This document shows positions 54,693 to 64,000 of a stretch of DNA of 64,000 bases, piece by piece (position 1 is the stretch's first letter; each line of letters opens with the position of its first letter). The notes below the pieces were generated by a model, which did no database searches, had not been told where the DNA came from, and saw nothing but the letters and a program-made list of their open reading frames with translations. The position numbers and the translations under genes were made by a program. This DNA comes from Miscanthus floridulus (Eukaryota; Streptophyta; Magnoliopsida; Poales; Poaceae), in the NCBI RefSeq assembly GCF_019320115.1, contig NC_089591.1:18454502-18518501 (forward strand). Direction: 5' to 3'.

Positions 54693-55404
54693 TTACTTCA
54701 CTCATCCATGGGAGGTCTCTTGCCCATTTGTTCAGCTGAGAAACACCCCTAAGAGTGCAAAGGAGAGCAAGAGCCTAGTGAGGTGATTGAGATTTGAGAA
54801 TCCAAGACTAAGGCCTCATTAGTGTAAGGAGAGTAGCAAGTGTCCATCCACCCATCTCATTAGGCTTGTCATGGTCAAGTGAGAGTTTATGCTTGTTACT
54901 CTTGGTGATCACCATCACCTAGACGGCTTGATGGTGATGGGGAGTTTGGTGATCATTCGACGGAGCTTATGGATGACCCAACTCAAGTTGTGAGTGGTTG
55001 TGGATGATTCACTGCGATGGAGTGTCGAAGAATCAGCCCGTAGAGAGCACTTGATCCTTGCACGGATCAAGGGGGAGCTACACCCTTACGTGGGTGCTCC
55101 AACGAGGACTAGTGGGGAGTGGTGACTCTCTGATACCTCAACAAAACATCATTGTGTTTCTTTCCCTCTCTTTACTTTAAGCATTTACATTTGAGCAATT
55201 TATTTTATGTCTTTATATTCCTAGAATTTCCATGCTAGAGTAGGATTGGAACTTAGGGTGCAAAACTTTTGTGCGGTATATCAATAGAATCACATTCTAG
55301 GCACAAGGGGTAAAGTGGGCTAAGTATAGGACTTAATTATTGCAAAGAATTTAGAATTAGCTCAATTCACCCCCCCTCTTGGGCATCTTGATCCTTTCAC
55401 GCTC

Positions 55405-55687
55405 CAATACTTAACGCATGTTAGAGCACCCGTCACTCTCACCCATTCAGTTCAGAGTCTGGCCAGGCCTCTAACACCCCCTTTTTTCATTCCTACTCAT
55501 TTATAACCCCACAGCAAACTTCGAGCACCTAGGCTCAGGAATAAAGTCTCTGACCGACTGAAACTGGACGTAGGGCACATTGCCTGAACTAGTATAAATT
55601 CTATGTTATTCAGTGCTAGGCCACATCCGATTACGATGCATGGCAAAACTACAAATATTTACTTGTTGGTCACTTTTCAAACCGACA
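55405..55687 (+). repeat. Tat 5' LTR, second part
   Basis: This continues the LTR interrupted at 44581. It ends with AACCGACA, followed two bases later by the primer site. Confidence 0.8.
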
Positions 55688-55689
55688 GT

Positions 55690-55707
55690 TGGCGCCGTCC
55701 GTGGGGA
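55690..55707 (+). promoter_or_regulatory. primer-binding site of the Tat element
   Basis: TGGCGCCGTCCGTGGGGA lies just after the LTR, close to the tRNA-Asp-complementary TGGCGCCGTTGCCGGGGA site common in plant gypsy elements. Confidence 0.8.
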
Positions 55708-57200
55708 TGGACGCCGTGCATTCACGCTTTTGGTCATCGGATGGCCCACCTTTCCACCAACTTCGGCATGGCGGGCTCGAGCGATACAATTCGCTTCAGC
55801 TCATTAGAGTTTCCTATGCTCCCACCCATTGGGATGTGGGTTCCTCTCGTCTTCTAGCCGCTCTAGACTTTCCTCTTCATGAGTTTGGACTTCATTGCCG
55901 ATCAGCTTGGTGTACTGCGCCTCCACGAAGAGGCGCTCGTCCCAGTGTCCACTGGAGGAGGAGCGCTCTTCACTGGCCCCAGGCCACTCGATGACCCCAA
56001 CGTCGAGACGCTCGCACTTCGCCTTGAGCCCATATTGGGCTCAAACTCCATAGTGAGTAACGTACATGTTGTTCTTTACTCGCTGTTTAATACCTTCCGT
56101 TGACTCTAGAGAGACCCCGTTGTCCCCACCGTGACCGCCATGCGATTGGTTCCCCTATGGCTTCGCGACCCTCATGGACGCATACGCCCGGGGGCTCCGA
56201 ACGATGCTGATGTCACCCCCTCTCACATCTGAATTTGTGGGGATGGTGGGCTACACTCCCACCTCCTTTCACGACCTCATGGACGACGAGGTCAAAAGCG
56301 ACAGCTCTAGTATCGGTGATGTCATGGCACCTGGCCACCCTCTATCCTAGGAGTGCTCTATGGCGGACGCTCTAGGACGGCCATCGGTGGTAGCAGAGTC
56401 TCTACAAACTCACACCCCTTCAGACCCTCGTGTGGAGGCCCTCGAGCATGCGCAAAAGCATGGTGAGAAGTTACGACAAAGGCGACAGAGACAGCCGCCA
56501 CCTGCGCTGGCACGCTCGGCGCAGCACGCTGCACCACATGTGCGTAACCTGACAAGCAGTGCCCGAGGGCTCACCCATCAGGTCCAGCGCAACATCCTAG
56601 TCGGAGGGAATGACCCCCCTCAGTTCGCTCGAGCTGGCCAGAACATCACTGTGTGGTGATGCTTCTGCATGGCCTCCCTGAGCCGGCCGACCCTTAGGAA
56701 CAAGCAATCCATTGGAACCTTCGGGCGCTGGTGGAGACCGCCGCCATTCAACAGGTGAAGAGCTCTGTGTCATGACACCAGCTCGAGGCCTCTTGCCTAA
56801 TTGGAGGACTAGGGCCACACCATTCTAATCACTCTGTCCACTCACCACTGTAGTTGTCGGGGGTAGGGTAGGAGGCTATGGCTGCACCATAGCTCGACCC
56901 GACACTTGCTCCACACCGACCACCTGTGCGCGAATGCCTCAGGCCAAACCATGACGCTCGTAGCGTCATCAACAATTGACGTCATGCCCGACATGATGAT
57001 GATGCCTATCGAGTGACGGCGAGAGCAGGCGATACAGGCCCTGCCTGACCATCAAGGAGTACGAGGACATGCACCCTAGGCATGGTGGCCAACCAAACGG
57101 CCGGAGTCCCAACCCAAATGGCCCAGGACCACGGGCCTTTGGTCGTCGCATCCAGAAAGCACCGTTCCCATAGCGCTTCCCACCACCCACCAACATCGCC
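55708..57200 (+). pseudogene. leader and gag N-terminal region (Tat)
   Basis: Broken open frames start at the primer site (55689-55994) and shift to an 85-residue piece with FIADQLGVLRLHEEALVP (55879-56103). They continue as Arg/Gln-rich sequence (56360-56659) before the conserved gag core. I cannot align this part to a named domain. Stops and frame changes are frequent. It is likely the N-terminal extension typical of Tat gag. Confidence 0.55.
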
Positions 57201-57945
57201 AGACACACCAGGGAAATGAATCTCGGTATATGGCTCAAGGAACTTTCGGCTCACCTACCGAGCCAGAGGAGTGGATGATGACCATTTCATCATCTAGTAT
57301 CTCTCCATCTGTGTGGGGGAGCATGTTCGAGCATGGCTCGAATTCCTTCCGCCCAACAGCATCTGTGACTGGGTAGATCTCAAGAGGGTCTTCTTCAGGA
57401 ATTTCCAAGGGACACATGTCCGTCTTAGGAATTCCTAGGACCTCAAGAGCTACCAGCAGGAGCCTAGCGAGTCCCTATGGGATTACATCCGTAGGTTCTT
57501 AAAGTGGTGCAACTCTCTTCCTAATGTCATTAATGTAGACGTCATCAGCGTGTTCCTCTCTGGGACAACCTGTGAGTCTTTGATCCACAAGCTTGGCTGT
57601 GTGAAGCCCCATACTACCCATGAACTGCTCGACATCGCCATGAACCATGCCTCCAGTGAGGAGGCGGTCAGAGTAGTCTTTAGCGGCAGCTAGGATAGGG
57701 GCAAGGACAAGCACGAGGACGAAGGCAAAGGCCCCTCCACACAAAGGGGCAAGAAGAACAAGAATGATCGGCGATGATCGACCAACCTAGCCTTGGTCGC
57801 CACGACCGATCATTTGGGCAAGCAGCCCCAGCAGGGCCAGCCTGACCACTTTGACAAGCTCATGGAGAGTCCATGCACCAACCACACCTACCCTATCAAG
57901 CACCTCTATAAGGAATGCGAGCTCCTCAAGCGCTTTCAGTAGCAC
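57201..57945 (+). pseudogene. gag core and zinc-like tail (Tat)
   Basis: One frame from 57270 reads through the retrotransposon gag domain: YLSICVGEHVRAWLEFLPPN, SICDWVDLKRVFFRNFQGTH, SYQQEPSESLWDYIRRF, then SVFLSGTTCESLIHKLG and ELLDIAMNHASSEEAVRVVF. After a Lys/Asp-rich tract come PCTNHTYPIKHLYKECELLKRF residues (57868-57938), a Cys/His cluster common in this lineage. Stops in this frame are TAG (57296, 57437, 57691, 57940) and one TGA (57776). The capsid protein is not made. Confidence 0.85.
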
Positions 57946-58835
57946 ACCGGCAAGCCGAAGGAAGGGAAAGACAAGGAGGAGGCGCCTAAGAAAGGTGGCG
58001 CGGTGGGCAAGGATGATGGTGGCTTCCCCGACCCCAAGGAATGCCTCGTGATCTTTGGGGGATCCGATGCCATCCACTCCAAGAGCCAGCATAAGTACGC
58101 TATAGAGAGGCATGCGCCGCCGAGTCAGCCATCCCCTCTTTCCTTAGCTGATCGGACTCTCTGGTCACTTTTGATTGGAGAGACCATCCTTCCCATGTCG
58201 CCCGATCAGGTCGCTACCTGGTTGTCATTGACCTCATCGTCCGTAAGAAGCACCTCACCAAGGTGCTAATGGACGAAGGCAGCGACCTCAACATTCTCTA
58301 CGTCAACACCCTCGACGCCATGCGCATCCCCTAGTTGGAGCTCCGCCTAGTGAGCTCTCTCTTCCATGGCATGATCTCGGGGACGCAGATGTACCCACTC
58401 TGGCAAATCAACCTGCCCATCACATTTGGTGACCGAGCCAACTTCCACTCGGAGGTCCTCACCTTTGAGGTGGTGGACTTTCTAGGGTCCTACCACGCCA
58501 TCTTGGGGCACCCATGCTATGCCAAGTTCATGGTAATCCCCAACTACACCTACATCAAGTTGAAGATGCCAGGACCGAATGACGTCATCATCATGGGTAG
58601 CGCCTTTTCGCACACCTACACATGCGACCGTGAGCTTTATGAGCTCGCCACTACCATCATCAACTCCACCGAGCTCCCAGAGCTTGGGAATTCATCGACT
58701 CTAGTAGTCCTAGACTGCAACAAGCCAACCTCATCGAGTGCCTTCCACCTGATCGGGGAAACCAAGGTGGTGGGGATCGACCCCACCGACTCGACCAAGA
58801 CGGTGCGGATCAGGACCAAGCTCCTGGCCAAATAG
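57946..58835 (+). pseudogene. aspartic protease region (Tat)
   Basis: After a Lys-rich linker the segment PDPKECLVIFGGSDAIHSK precedes the protease. The active-site region reads KVLMDEGSDLNILYVNTLDAM (58260-58320). The usual DGGSGLN is changed to DEGSDLN, and a TAG follows MRIP at 58333. The long frame 58335-58835 holds the protease C-terminal half, with INLPITFGDRANFHSEVLTF and YHAILGHPCYAKFMVIPNYTY. It would have processed the polyprotein; it is inactive. Confidence 0.85.
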
Positions 58836-59815
58836 GAGAGCGAGCTCATTGACTTTCTATGTCCTAATCATGATGTCTTCATGTGGAAACCTTCTGACAT
58901 GCCAGGCATACTAAGGGAGGTCACCGAGCATGCATTACGCCTCGTCTCGGGCTCAAAACCCGCCAAGCAACACCTGTGTCACTTTGCCAATGAGAGGCAT
59001 AGGGCCATAGGCGAGGAGATTGCCAAACTCCTGGCAGCTGGATTCATCAAAGAGGTATACCACTCTGACTGGCTAGCTAATCCTGTTCTTGTGAAAAAGA
59101 AGATAGTGAAATAGAGAATATGTGTTGATTACACTGGCCTCAACAAGACGTGTCCAAAGGACCATTTCCTTTGCCACGCATAAACTAGATAGTCGACTTC
59201 ACCCTCGGATGCGATGTTCTCTCCTTTCTAGATGCCTACTCATGCTATCACCAGATCGCAATGAAAGAGTCTGACTAGCTCATGGCTTTATTCATCACCG
59301 CATATGGTTCGTACTGCTACATAACCATGCCCTTCAGTTTGAAGAATGCTGGCGTCACCTATCAACGGTGCATGCAGCGATGCTTCACCGACTAAATCAA
59401 CTCGCCCGACCAGCCTAATCAAGTTGACTGGCTAAAACCAACAATCGCCATCTATGTAGATGACAATGGTGAAAATGGCTCAAGCTAGCGACCTGATCGC
59501 AAACTTGGCCGCAACATTCGCAAACCTTTGAAGGTTCAGTGTCAAATTGAATCCCCAAAAATGTGTTTTCGAGGTTCCAAAGGGGAAGCTGCTTGGATAC
59601 ATTATGTCCAAATGTGGCATCGAAGCCAACCCCGAAAAAATCATGGCCATCTCCAGCATGGGCCCTATACGCAACGTCAAGGGCATATAGAGGCTCACCG
59701 GCTGTTTGGCTGCCCTGAGCCGATTTATCTCCTGACTTGGCGAGCAGGGGATGCCTCTCTATAAACTTCTCAAGAAGACAGATGCATTCATCTAGACTGA
59801 GGAGGCACAACAGGC
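58836..59815 (+). pseudogene. reverse transcriptase (Tat)
   Basis: The opening reads MWKPSDMPGILREVTEHALR and GFIKEVYHSDWLANPVLVKKK, a TAG, then RICVDYTGLNKTCPKDHF. A one-base loss near 59165 shifts the frame. The palm then continues with CDVLSFLDAYSCYHQIAMKE (a TAG at SDQLMA), PFSLKNAGVTYQRCMQRCF, and the catalytic YVDD at 59453-59464 followed by another small frameshift. The thumb, with its IEAHRLFGC-like segment, lies at 59600-59760. The key Asp residues survive but the frame does not. Confidence 0.9.
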
Positions 59816-60250
59816 TTTGGAAAGACTTAAAGCATCACTAACGTCGGCCCCAATCCTCGTCGCTCCCGAACAGGGAGAACCCCACCTTCTCTACATCACG
59901 GCAAACAACCATGTTGTGAGCCCCACCCTAGTCATCGAAAGGGAGGAGCCAAGACACCCCCTAATGGTCCAACAACCAGTGTACTTTGTCAGTGAGGTAC
60001 TCACCGACGCTAAGGTTCAATACCCCTAGGTTCAGAAGCTTCTATACGTCGTGCTGATAGCAACCCGAAAGCTCCTGCACTATGGTCATCACCTCATACC
60101 CACTGGGAGACATCGTTCGCAATCATGACGCCGTGGGTTGAATCTCCAAGTGGGCTCTCGAGCTCATTGACCATGACATCAGGTATATCCCTGCCACTAC
60201 TATTAAGTCTTAGGCTCTCGCTGACTTTATCACCGAATGGACGGAAGTCC
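59816..60250 (+). pseudogene. first RNase H region (Tat)
   Basis: LERLKASLTSAPILVAPEQG, then LLYITANNHVVSPTLVIERE and PVYFVSEVLTDAKVQYP match the RNase H-like connection of gypsy pol. A TAG follows YP at 60028, then KLLYVVLIATRKLLHYGHH. The first acidic residue of the usual YLAVS/D motif is not clear. It is degraded. Confidence 0.75.
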
Positions 60251-60700
60251 AGCTCTTGACCCTAGATGCCACCCATGAGTACTGGACGATGTACTTCGAC
60301 GGGTTGGTCATGGCGTCCGGCTCAGGGGCTGGAGTGGTTCTGATCTCCCTAGATGGGAACAGGCTCTGCTACACGATCCATCTCCATTTTTTAGCTAGAA
60401 ACAACACTGCGGAATATAAGGCCCCCATCAACGGACTGCGCATCGCCGTCAGGCTCGGCGCCACATGGTGTATGTTTGTGGTGACTCAGAGTTGGTCATC
60501 AACCAAGTCATGAAGGAGTCCTCCTGCAAGAGCCCTCTCATGGTAGCATATTGCTAGGAGGTGCACAAGTTCGAGGACAAATTTCGAGGGATTGAACTGC
60601 ATCATGTCCCCCAAAAGGACAACGATGCTGCCGATTTCCTAGCAAAATTAGCTGCTATGCGGGTGCTGTTTCCCGATGGGGTCTTCATCAATGATCTCCA
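60251..60700 (+). pseudogene. second RNase H-like domain (Tat)
   Basis: The frame 60256-60513 has MYFDGLVMASGSGAGVVLIS (FDG Asp), then NNTAEYKAPINGLRIAV (Glu), followed after a frame change by CGDSELVINQV-type and FRGIELHHVPQKDNDAADFL residues (to 60650). This extra archaeal/plant-type RNase H between RNase H and integrase is a known trait of Tat elements and supports the lineage call. A frameshift near 60480 inactivates it. Confidence 0.85.
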
Positions 60701-61000
60701 CAAGCCATCGGCCTGTGTTCTAGAGGATCTGATCCAAATGCACTCCAACACTAATCTGGCATGCGGGGGCTCTGACCTCCCGACGTGCCCCAACCCCGGC
60801 CAAGTGCTCGGCGGCTCCGACCCGGGCACCTTCATGGCAACATCACCCATCGACATCGCCATAATGGCGCTCGATCCGGTCGACTGGAGAGCACCACTGC
60901 TCGCCTACCTCCTCGAGGAGGTTCTCCCACCCAAAAGGACTAAAGGCGATGAATCGCTCGACACGCCAAGACGTTCATCACCATTGGTGATGACCTTTAC
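60701..61000 (+). pseudogene. linker between RNase H and integrase (Tat)
   Basis: The open frame 60561-61169 covers this acidic, proline-rich linker (SDLPTCPNPGQVLGGSDPGT, then IDIAIMALDPVDWRAPLLAY). The DWR-P-L-YL type motif is common just ahead of gypsy integrase. No catalytic residues. Confidence 0.65.
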
Positions 61001-62120
61001 AAGTAGAGCCCTTCGGGAGTATTCAAGAAGTGCATCCCGACCCACCAAGGGAAATTGCTTCTCCTCGAAGTCCATACCAGAATCTATGGACATCACGTGG
61101 GCCCAAGGTCGCTGGTCGGGAAAGCCTTTCGCCAAGGTTTTTACTGGCCCACCACGCTGCGAGATGTAGAGGAGGTTGTTCGTAGGTGTGAAAGATACCA
61201 GTTCTATGCTCGATAAACTCATCTGCTGGCACAGGAGCTTCAGACCATCCCCATCACCTAGCCATTCGTGGTCTGGGGCCTCGACATGGTTAGACCCCTC
61301 AAAAAGGCCTGAGGTGGCTTCACTCACCTACTCGTAGCGGTGGAGAAATTCACCAAGTGGATAGAGGTGAAGCCCGTCACCAACATCCGCTCGGTAGAGG
61401 TGGTCAAGTTCTTCCTTGACATCATCTATCGTTTTAGTGTTCCTAACTGTATCATCACCGACCACAAAACAAACTTCACTAGAAAGAAGTTCCTGGACTT
61501 CTATGATGGATACGACATCAGGATCGATTGGGACTTGGTCGGACATCCACATACTAACAGTCAGGTCGAGTGGGCCCATGACATGGTCCTCCAAGGACTC
61601 AAGCTCCGCATCTTTGATCGACTCAAAAAGTATGTCGGGTGATGGGTTGTAGAGGTCCCAGCGATCCTCTAGAGCCTAAGAATGACCCAGAACCGATCCA
61701 CGGGGTTCACACCTTTCTTCCTATACTACAGAGCTAAAGTAGTGTTGCCCTCCGACCTTGATCACGGCGCCCAAGACTGAAGGCCTTCGACCGAGACCGA
61801 GCAGTGGAGGCTTAGCAAGACACGATCGACCTACTCAAGGAGGCTCGTGAGACGACCATCATCCGCTCTGCTCGCTGCCATTAAACTTTCCGTAGGTACC
61901 ATAAAAGAAAAATTAGGGGGAGGATCCTCAAAGTCGGTGATCTCGTACTTAGGAGGACCCAGTCCACTAAGGACAAACATAAGCTCTCTCCACCATGGGA
62001 ATGACCCAACACGGTGACTGAGGTGGTCCGACCGGGCGCCTACCGGCTAAAGGATGACAATAGCAACGTTCTCACCAACACATGGAACATCGAACAGTTA
62101 TATCGTTTCTTTCCCTAAAG
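61001..62120 (+). pseudogene. integrase (Tat)
   Basis: The zinc domain around 61040-61200 is frameshifted but shows GFYWPTTLRDVEEVVRRCER-type residues. The core has VVWGLDMVRPL (first Asp, 61270-61290), AVEKFTKWIEVKPVTNIRS, then VPNCIITDHKTNFTRKKF (second Asp) and GHPHTNSQVEWAHDMVLQGL (Glu); the usual NGQVERAN is altered. The tail, GDLVLRRTQST-like and PGAYRLKDDNSNVLTNTWNI, reaches about 62115. Catalytic acids are kept but frames and stops break the protein. Confidence 0.9.
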
Positions 62121-62595
62121 CTCGGTCTTTCCATTTCTTTCCATTCAATGTTTGCTCCTACAGCACCCTAGCCCAAGCACTCTCAGCCTGGGTCGCTTGG
62201 GGGCTCCACGGGGTTGACACCACCCTCTTTTTACTATCATAATAGTAATACTTTTCGCCCAAATAAAAGGGCATTCCGTTTCTTTGATTACCCTACATAA
62301 CTTTGTATTTTGAACTCCCGACCAATCACACCCCGCCATGACCTACGGTTATGAGCAGCTGAGCCTCATGGGTCATGCCCGGATTCTTAAGGTTGTAGCC
62401 TATAGGTTAACGGGCAGGTGTGAAAAAAAGGATAAAAAACAAAGCTATGCTAGGGTAAAAACAAGGGCGGATGGGACAAGCTTCCCCTCACAAGTGATTT
62501 CATCACAAAACAAAATTGAAATATTCACGAATGTAACTATTCACATGGGGGCTTTCCCACAAACTCATCTTTTACATGTACTGACTATTTCTACC
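62121..62595 (+). other. Tat 3' non-coding region
   Basis: This sequence follows the integrase stop. No coding frame is supported. Plus-strand sequence continues to the missing 3' LTR. Confidence 0.55.
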
Positions 62596-62950
62596 CTAAA
62601 CTATACTATGGTCCCCTGGTGGCATCACCTGATGGTACGGTCGACAAGGACGAAGGCAGCTCGCTTCCGGTCGGGATGACGTTTGGCTCGGTCGAGGGCG
62701 GACAACGCTAGCCTCCAACCCGGTCTCCATTCCCTCCACAGGCTGGACGACATCTTCCTGGCGCATGTCTTCAGCCATGGTCGAACGGCGAGCCTCCATC
62801 ACCCACTATGTGTTAATCTGCTCAGCAACCATCTGTGCATATGCCACCAAACTCTTCCCCCACGAAGGAGCCATCCAATGCACCACCTCCTTAGACGGGA
62901 GCATCCCCTTCTCGGTGAAGGCGGCCAGCACCTCTTCATCCACATAGGAA
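62596..62950 (-). pseudogene. antisense ORF in the Tat 3' region, function unknown
   Basis: On the strand opposite to pol, a frame from about 62950 to 62596 reads YVDEEVLAAFTEKGMLPSKE, VVHWMAPSWGKSLVAYAQMV and AEQINT, a TAG, then WVMEARRSTMAEDMRQEDVV to the stop at 62596. Some Tat elements, for example Grande, are known to carry an antisense ORF at this place. I do not recognise the domain. The upstream part is out of frame, so the remnant is partial. Confidence 0.5.
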
Positions 62951-64000
62951 GGCCTCTAGTTTGACATCGCATGTTGGATTTACAAACAAAATCTATGAGT
63001 TTTCTTTCTCTCCCTTGCTTTACCCTCCTCTCTCCTAGAAACCGCAGCGGCCCACGAACGGCTTGGCAAAAAAGAGGAAGGAGAAGAGGCAGCAGTTGGA
63101 GAAAGGTGAAAGAATGGGAGGAAAACCCTCTCCCTTCCACCTATTTAATGAGGGAAGGTGTGCGATGGGATGTGGCCCCTGGTTGATGGGATGCGCCCTG
63201 CCCGGTGAAACGTCGCCAGGTTAAACGAGACATGGCCTAGGTAGGGCCCACCACTACCACAACCCGGGCGCATGAAACAAGGTGCAACCGCACGCAAACA
63301 ACTCTCCACCTTCCTAGGTAGGGTTTAGAAGGGCCCACCAATGAAATCTTCAGCGAGGAGAGGCCAACGGGTCACCTGAGTCGATCGGACGGCTCAAGCG
63401 GCTACCAAGAGATAGGTAAGGAGCAGTGGGATGCTCCATGCAGGCTATGCCGACTACGTCATGAACGACGGGCCCGGATTCCATTCGGACATATCCTATA
63501 AGAGCTCCCTGAACCCATCACTTGAGCCATCGAGGTAACTTTATCAAAACCCCCTTTTTGTTTTCTAGTGCATGATCATTCATTCATCCATTCTCATGCA
63601 TATATTCAAACATTCATCCATACATTCATCCCATACATCCATGCATCGCATATGCAAATTGTTGCATCACAATGGTTCGCGTTGCTTCACGAAGCGGTAG
63701 TCGCCTCATTCGATATGAGCAACGACCGATCGGGGTTCGAAGGCCGGCCTATGAAGGGCTCGAGGCTGCCTCATGTCAAATAGAGCCAGGGGAGAAAATA
63801 TAGATGAGCCTTAGTGGCCCTCGCCAGATCCTCTTCGAAGCGGACGGGGTCATCTCGACCTTCTCGTTCGATCCTAACCTCGAGCCATGCCCATAGAATC
63901 TCTATCGAGGGGAGGCCAGTGGGCCACCTAAGTCGATCTCCGGAATGGCTCAGACATCTGCCAGGAGGCGGGTTAAGGAGCAAGTGGGATGCCACATGAG
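62951..64000 (+). other. Tat 3' region with spaced direct repeats, runs off the window
   Basis: Positions 63345-63440 and 63893-63990 are imperfect direct repeats about 548 bp apart ('gaggccagtgggccacctaa', 'aggagcaagtgggatgc'). A 'cattcatc'-rich low-complexity run lies at 63574-63650. No gene called. Confidence 0.55.
63574..63650. repeat. low-complexity CATTCATC-rich run
   Basis: Irregular repeats of 'cattcatc' and 'catacatcc'. It generates a His/Ile/Thr-rich open frame that I do not consider coding. Confidence 0.75.

Larger units (their letters stand above)
44582..55399 (+). mobile_element. SIRE/Maximus-type Ty1/copia element with inverted interior
   Basis: It is inserted in the Tat LTR with CACTC (44577-44581) and CGCTC (55400-55404), a 5-bp duplication with one mismatch. 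Both outer ends read as plus-strand LTR termini: the start 'taaagcatttaggctcctag' at 44582 and the end 'cttgatcctttca' at 55399. Between them gag, protease, integrase, RT, RNase H, a third ORF, a polypurine tract and the first ~110 bases of another LTR all read on the minus strand (44627-53768). The interior is thus inverted relative to the LTR ends. Copia order (integrase before RT), paired zinc knuckles and the third ORF fit SIRE/Maximus. Confidence 0.75.
53769..55399 (+). repeat. complete plus-strand SIRE/Maximus-type LTR
   Basis: It starts 'taagcatctaggcccctatttgg', a TGAAAGCATCTAGG-type start with small loss, and ends 'cccccctcttgggcatcttg' then 'atcctttca'. U3 carries many copies of 'gatcggacg' and 'gtccggtcag' (54190-54650), then a TATA box at 54683. 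The right side meets the Tat LTR at the target duplication. The left side meets gag in the opposite orientation. Confidence 0.8.
43800..64000 (+). mobile_element. Tat-lineage Ty3/gypsy element, split by a copia element and cut by the window edge
   Basis: The 5' LTR starts TGTCGGGTTCATAAACCC at 43800, is interrupted at 44582-55399, and resumes at 55405 to end ...AACCGACA at 55687. A primer site, gag, protease, RT, RNase H, a second RNase H-like domain and integrase follow on the plus strand. The order and the duplicated RNase H fit the Tat lineage (RIRE2/Grande-like). The 3' LTR lies beyond 64000. Every domain carries stops or frameshifts, so the copy is dead. GTAAT at 43795-43799 is the expected target duplication, uncheckable here. 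Confidence 0.85.

Noticed and set aside
53769..55399. Simple solo-LTR insertion into the copia gag
   Set aside because: The right end abuts the Tat LTR target duplication rather than resumed gag, and the left outer end of the whole element is also a plus-strand LTR start.

Overview
The window is plant nuclear DNA from a grass. I base this on Stowaway and Tourist MITEs typical of grasses, Athila- and Tat-type Ty3/gypsy elements, a SIRE/Maximus-type Ty1/copia element, and the overall nested-retrotransposon layout. An Andropogoneae genome such as sugarcane, sorghum or Miscanthus is my best guess (inference only). I see no intact cellular protein-coding gene, no tRNA or rRNA gene and no CRISPR array. 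Nearly all recognisable coding sequence is decayed transposon gag-pol.

Layout. (1) 1-18.9 kb: an Athila-lineage Ty3/gypsy element on the minus strand (LTRs 657-1888 and 16965-17852). Its integrase is split by a 4.6-kb solo LTR (5362-9959). Its gag-protease frame is split by a 3.3-kb non-autonomous LTR element (12747-16021, target duplication GTATG). It is flanked by further Athila-type LTR pieces (1-656, 17853-18572) and another gypsy LTR fragment (18573-18913). (2) 19-27.2 kb: the 3' half and LTR (22079-23767) of a second Athila-like element on the plus strand, cutting into copia-type LTRs that end at 26204 and 27233. The first of these carries a long-inverted-repeat Mutator-like element (23924-25586, 9-bp duplication) and a Tourist MITE (25679-26023). 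(3) 27.2-43.8 kb: a lower-copy intergenic stretch with a 5'-truncated LINE, a local tandem duplication, Stowaway and other MITEs, a SINE/LINE tail, a solo LTR (35422-36855, duplication ATTAT) and microsatellites. (4) 43.8-64 kb: a Tat-lineage Ty3/gypsy element on the plus strand that runs off the right edge. Its 5' LTR is split by a SIRE/Maximus copia element (44582-55399). That element's outer LTR ends read on the plus strand, while its gag, pol and post-pol ORF read on the minus strand.

The coding remnants follow each lineage's usual order (gag, protease, integrase/RT/RNase H in copia; gag, protease, RT, RNase H, integrase in gypsy). Most are interrupted by stop codons, largely TAG explained by C-to-T or G-to-A change, plus small frameshifts and a lost reverse-transcriptase core.

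The least ordinary signals are: the inverted interior of the Maximus element; LTR-U3-like sequence placed just ahead of the post-pol ORF in both the Athila and Maximus elements, which could be an internal promoter; a templated filler at a deletion junction in the copia RT; and the 1.66-kb fold-back Mutator-like element built from ~182-bp units. All calls come from reading the sequence; no alignment or database search was run.
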